Part shown: piece by piece, positions 6,158 to 6,364 of the stretch | Position numbering within the stretch: the stretch's first letter is position 1 | Layout of the letters: each line of letters starts with the position of its first letter | Source: CAYZPB01 sp964480445 | Lineage (GTDB): Bacteria; Bacillota; Bacilli; Tepidibacillales; Tepidibacillaceae | DNA length: 6,364 nt | Direction: 5' to 3' | Assembly (NCBI GenBank): GCA_964480445.1 | Contig: CAYZPB010000053.1 | Coordinates: 1 to 6,364, forward strand | The notes under the pieces: model-generated | Database searches by the model: none | What the model saw: only the letters and a program-made list of their open reading frames with translations | Told to the model about the DNA's origin: nothing | Position numbers and translations under genes: made by a program

Positions 6158-6364
6158 TTAGGTGCCGACATAATTTATCGGGTTTTTCTTAACACCATTA
6201 ACTATAACTTCAAAGTGCAAGTGTACACCGTATGAGTAACCGGTACTACCCATGATACCAATTTGTTGTCCTTTAGCAATTGCACTGCCTCTGCTAACAC
6301 TAATGCTGCTTAGGTGCGCATACAGTGTTTTAATGCCATTACCGTGGTCAATCGTCACACAGTT
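6158..6364 (-). CDS. M23 family (LytM/peptidase_M23) metallopeptidase, C-terminal end only
   Basis: Only the last 68 residues are in the window; the frame is open to the right edge, so the gene starts outside. The fragment is the C-terminal part of a LytM-like zinc endopeptidase domain, which cuts peptide cross-links in peptidoglycan outside the membrane. Visible are VTIDHGNGIKTLYAHLSS, with the conserved histidine of YAHLS, the strand GQQIGIMGSTG, and HLHFEV, whose two histidines (codons at 6221-6223 and 6215-6217) are the HxH zinc/catalytic pair. The first ligands (HxxxD) and any N-terminal coiled coil, LysM or signal peptide lie off the edge. A start at the GTG at 6358 would cut into the domain and should not be used. 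It has its own terminator and is therefore a separate transcript from walR, but it may belong to the WalR regulon by analogy with other wall hydrolases. Confidence 0.9.
   Translation of the reverse strand, partial: NCVTIDHGNGIKTLYAHLSSISVSRGSAIAKGQQIGIMGSTGYSYGVHLHFEVIVNGVKKNPINYVGT

Noticed and set aside
1..6364. A previously undescribed system
   Set aside because: All genes belong to the well-known wal operon in its usual order with intact motifs; no unexplained gene-sized stretch remains, and there are no repeats, mobile elements or atypical insertions.

Overview
The window carries a single, entirely minus-strand gene cluster that is readily recognised as the WalRK (YycFG) cell-wall two-component operon of Gram-positive Bacillota (Firmicutes). 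Reading in the direction of transcription (high to low coordinates) it holds: the 3' end of an M23 (LytM-type) peptidase gene, a rho-independent terminator, a promoter region, walR, walK, yycH, yycI, walJ (yycJ), and the 5' two-thirds of an HtrA/DegP-type serine protease gene. The DNA is AT-rich by eye, the genes are packed with gaps of 13-37 bp or overlaps, and strong GGAGG-type ribosome binding sites precede most of them. Presence of both yycH and yycI together with an M23 peptidase gene upstream of walR suggests a low-GC Bacillota of a clostridia-like or early-branching lineage rather than a classical Bacillus or Staphylococcus. I cannot name a genus.

Region by region: 6158-6364 is the C-terminal end of the M23 peptidase. 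6112-6142 is its terminator, an 11-bp perfect stem with a T tract on the minus strand. 6089-6117 is a good extended -10 promoter for the wal operon, whose -35 position falls on that T tract. 6020-6082 is the inferred untranslated leader. walR (start corrected to a GTG at 6019), walK, yycH, yycI and walJ (TTG start) are all full length without frameshifts. htrA starts at 643 and runs off the left edge before its catalytic serine.

How they work together (known from Bacillus and Staphylococcus, inferred here): the membrane sensor kinase WalK phosphorylates WalR, which controls autolysins and other peptidoglycan-remodelling genes. YycH and YycI are single-pass membrane proteins that bind WalK and tune its activity. 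WalJ is a cytoplasmic metallo-beta-lactamase-fold protein, and HtrA is a surface quality-control protease. The M23 peptidase upstream is itself a likely wall hydrolase.

I found no mobile element, CRISPR array, tRNA or rRNA, and no undescribed system. The points worth a second look are small: loss of the metal ligands described in the Staphylococcus aureus WalK PAS domain, the terminator/promoter overlap, imperfect WalR-box-like half sites over the promoter, and a few start-codon and residue details.
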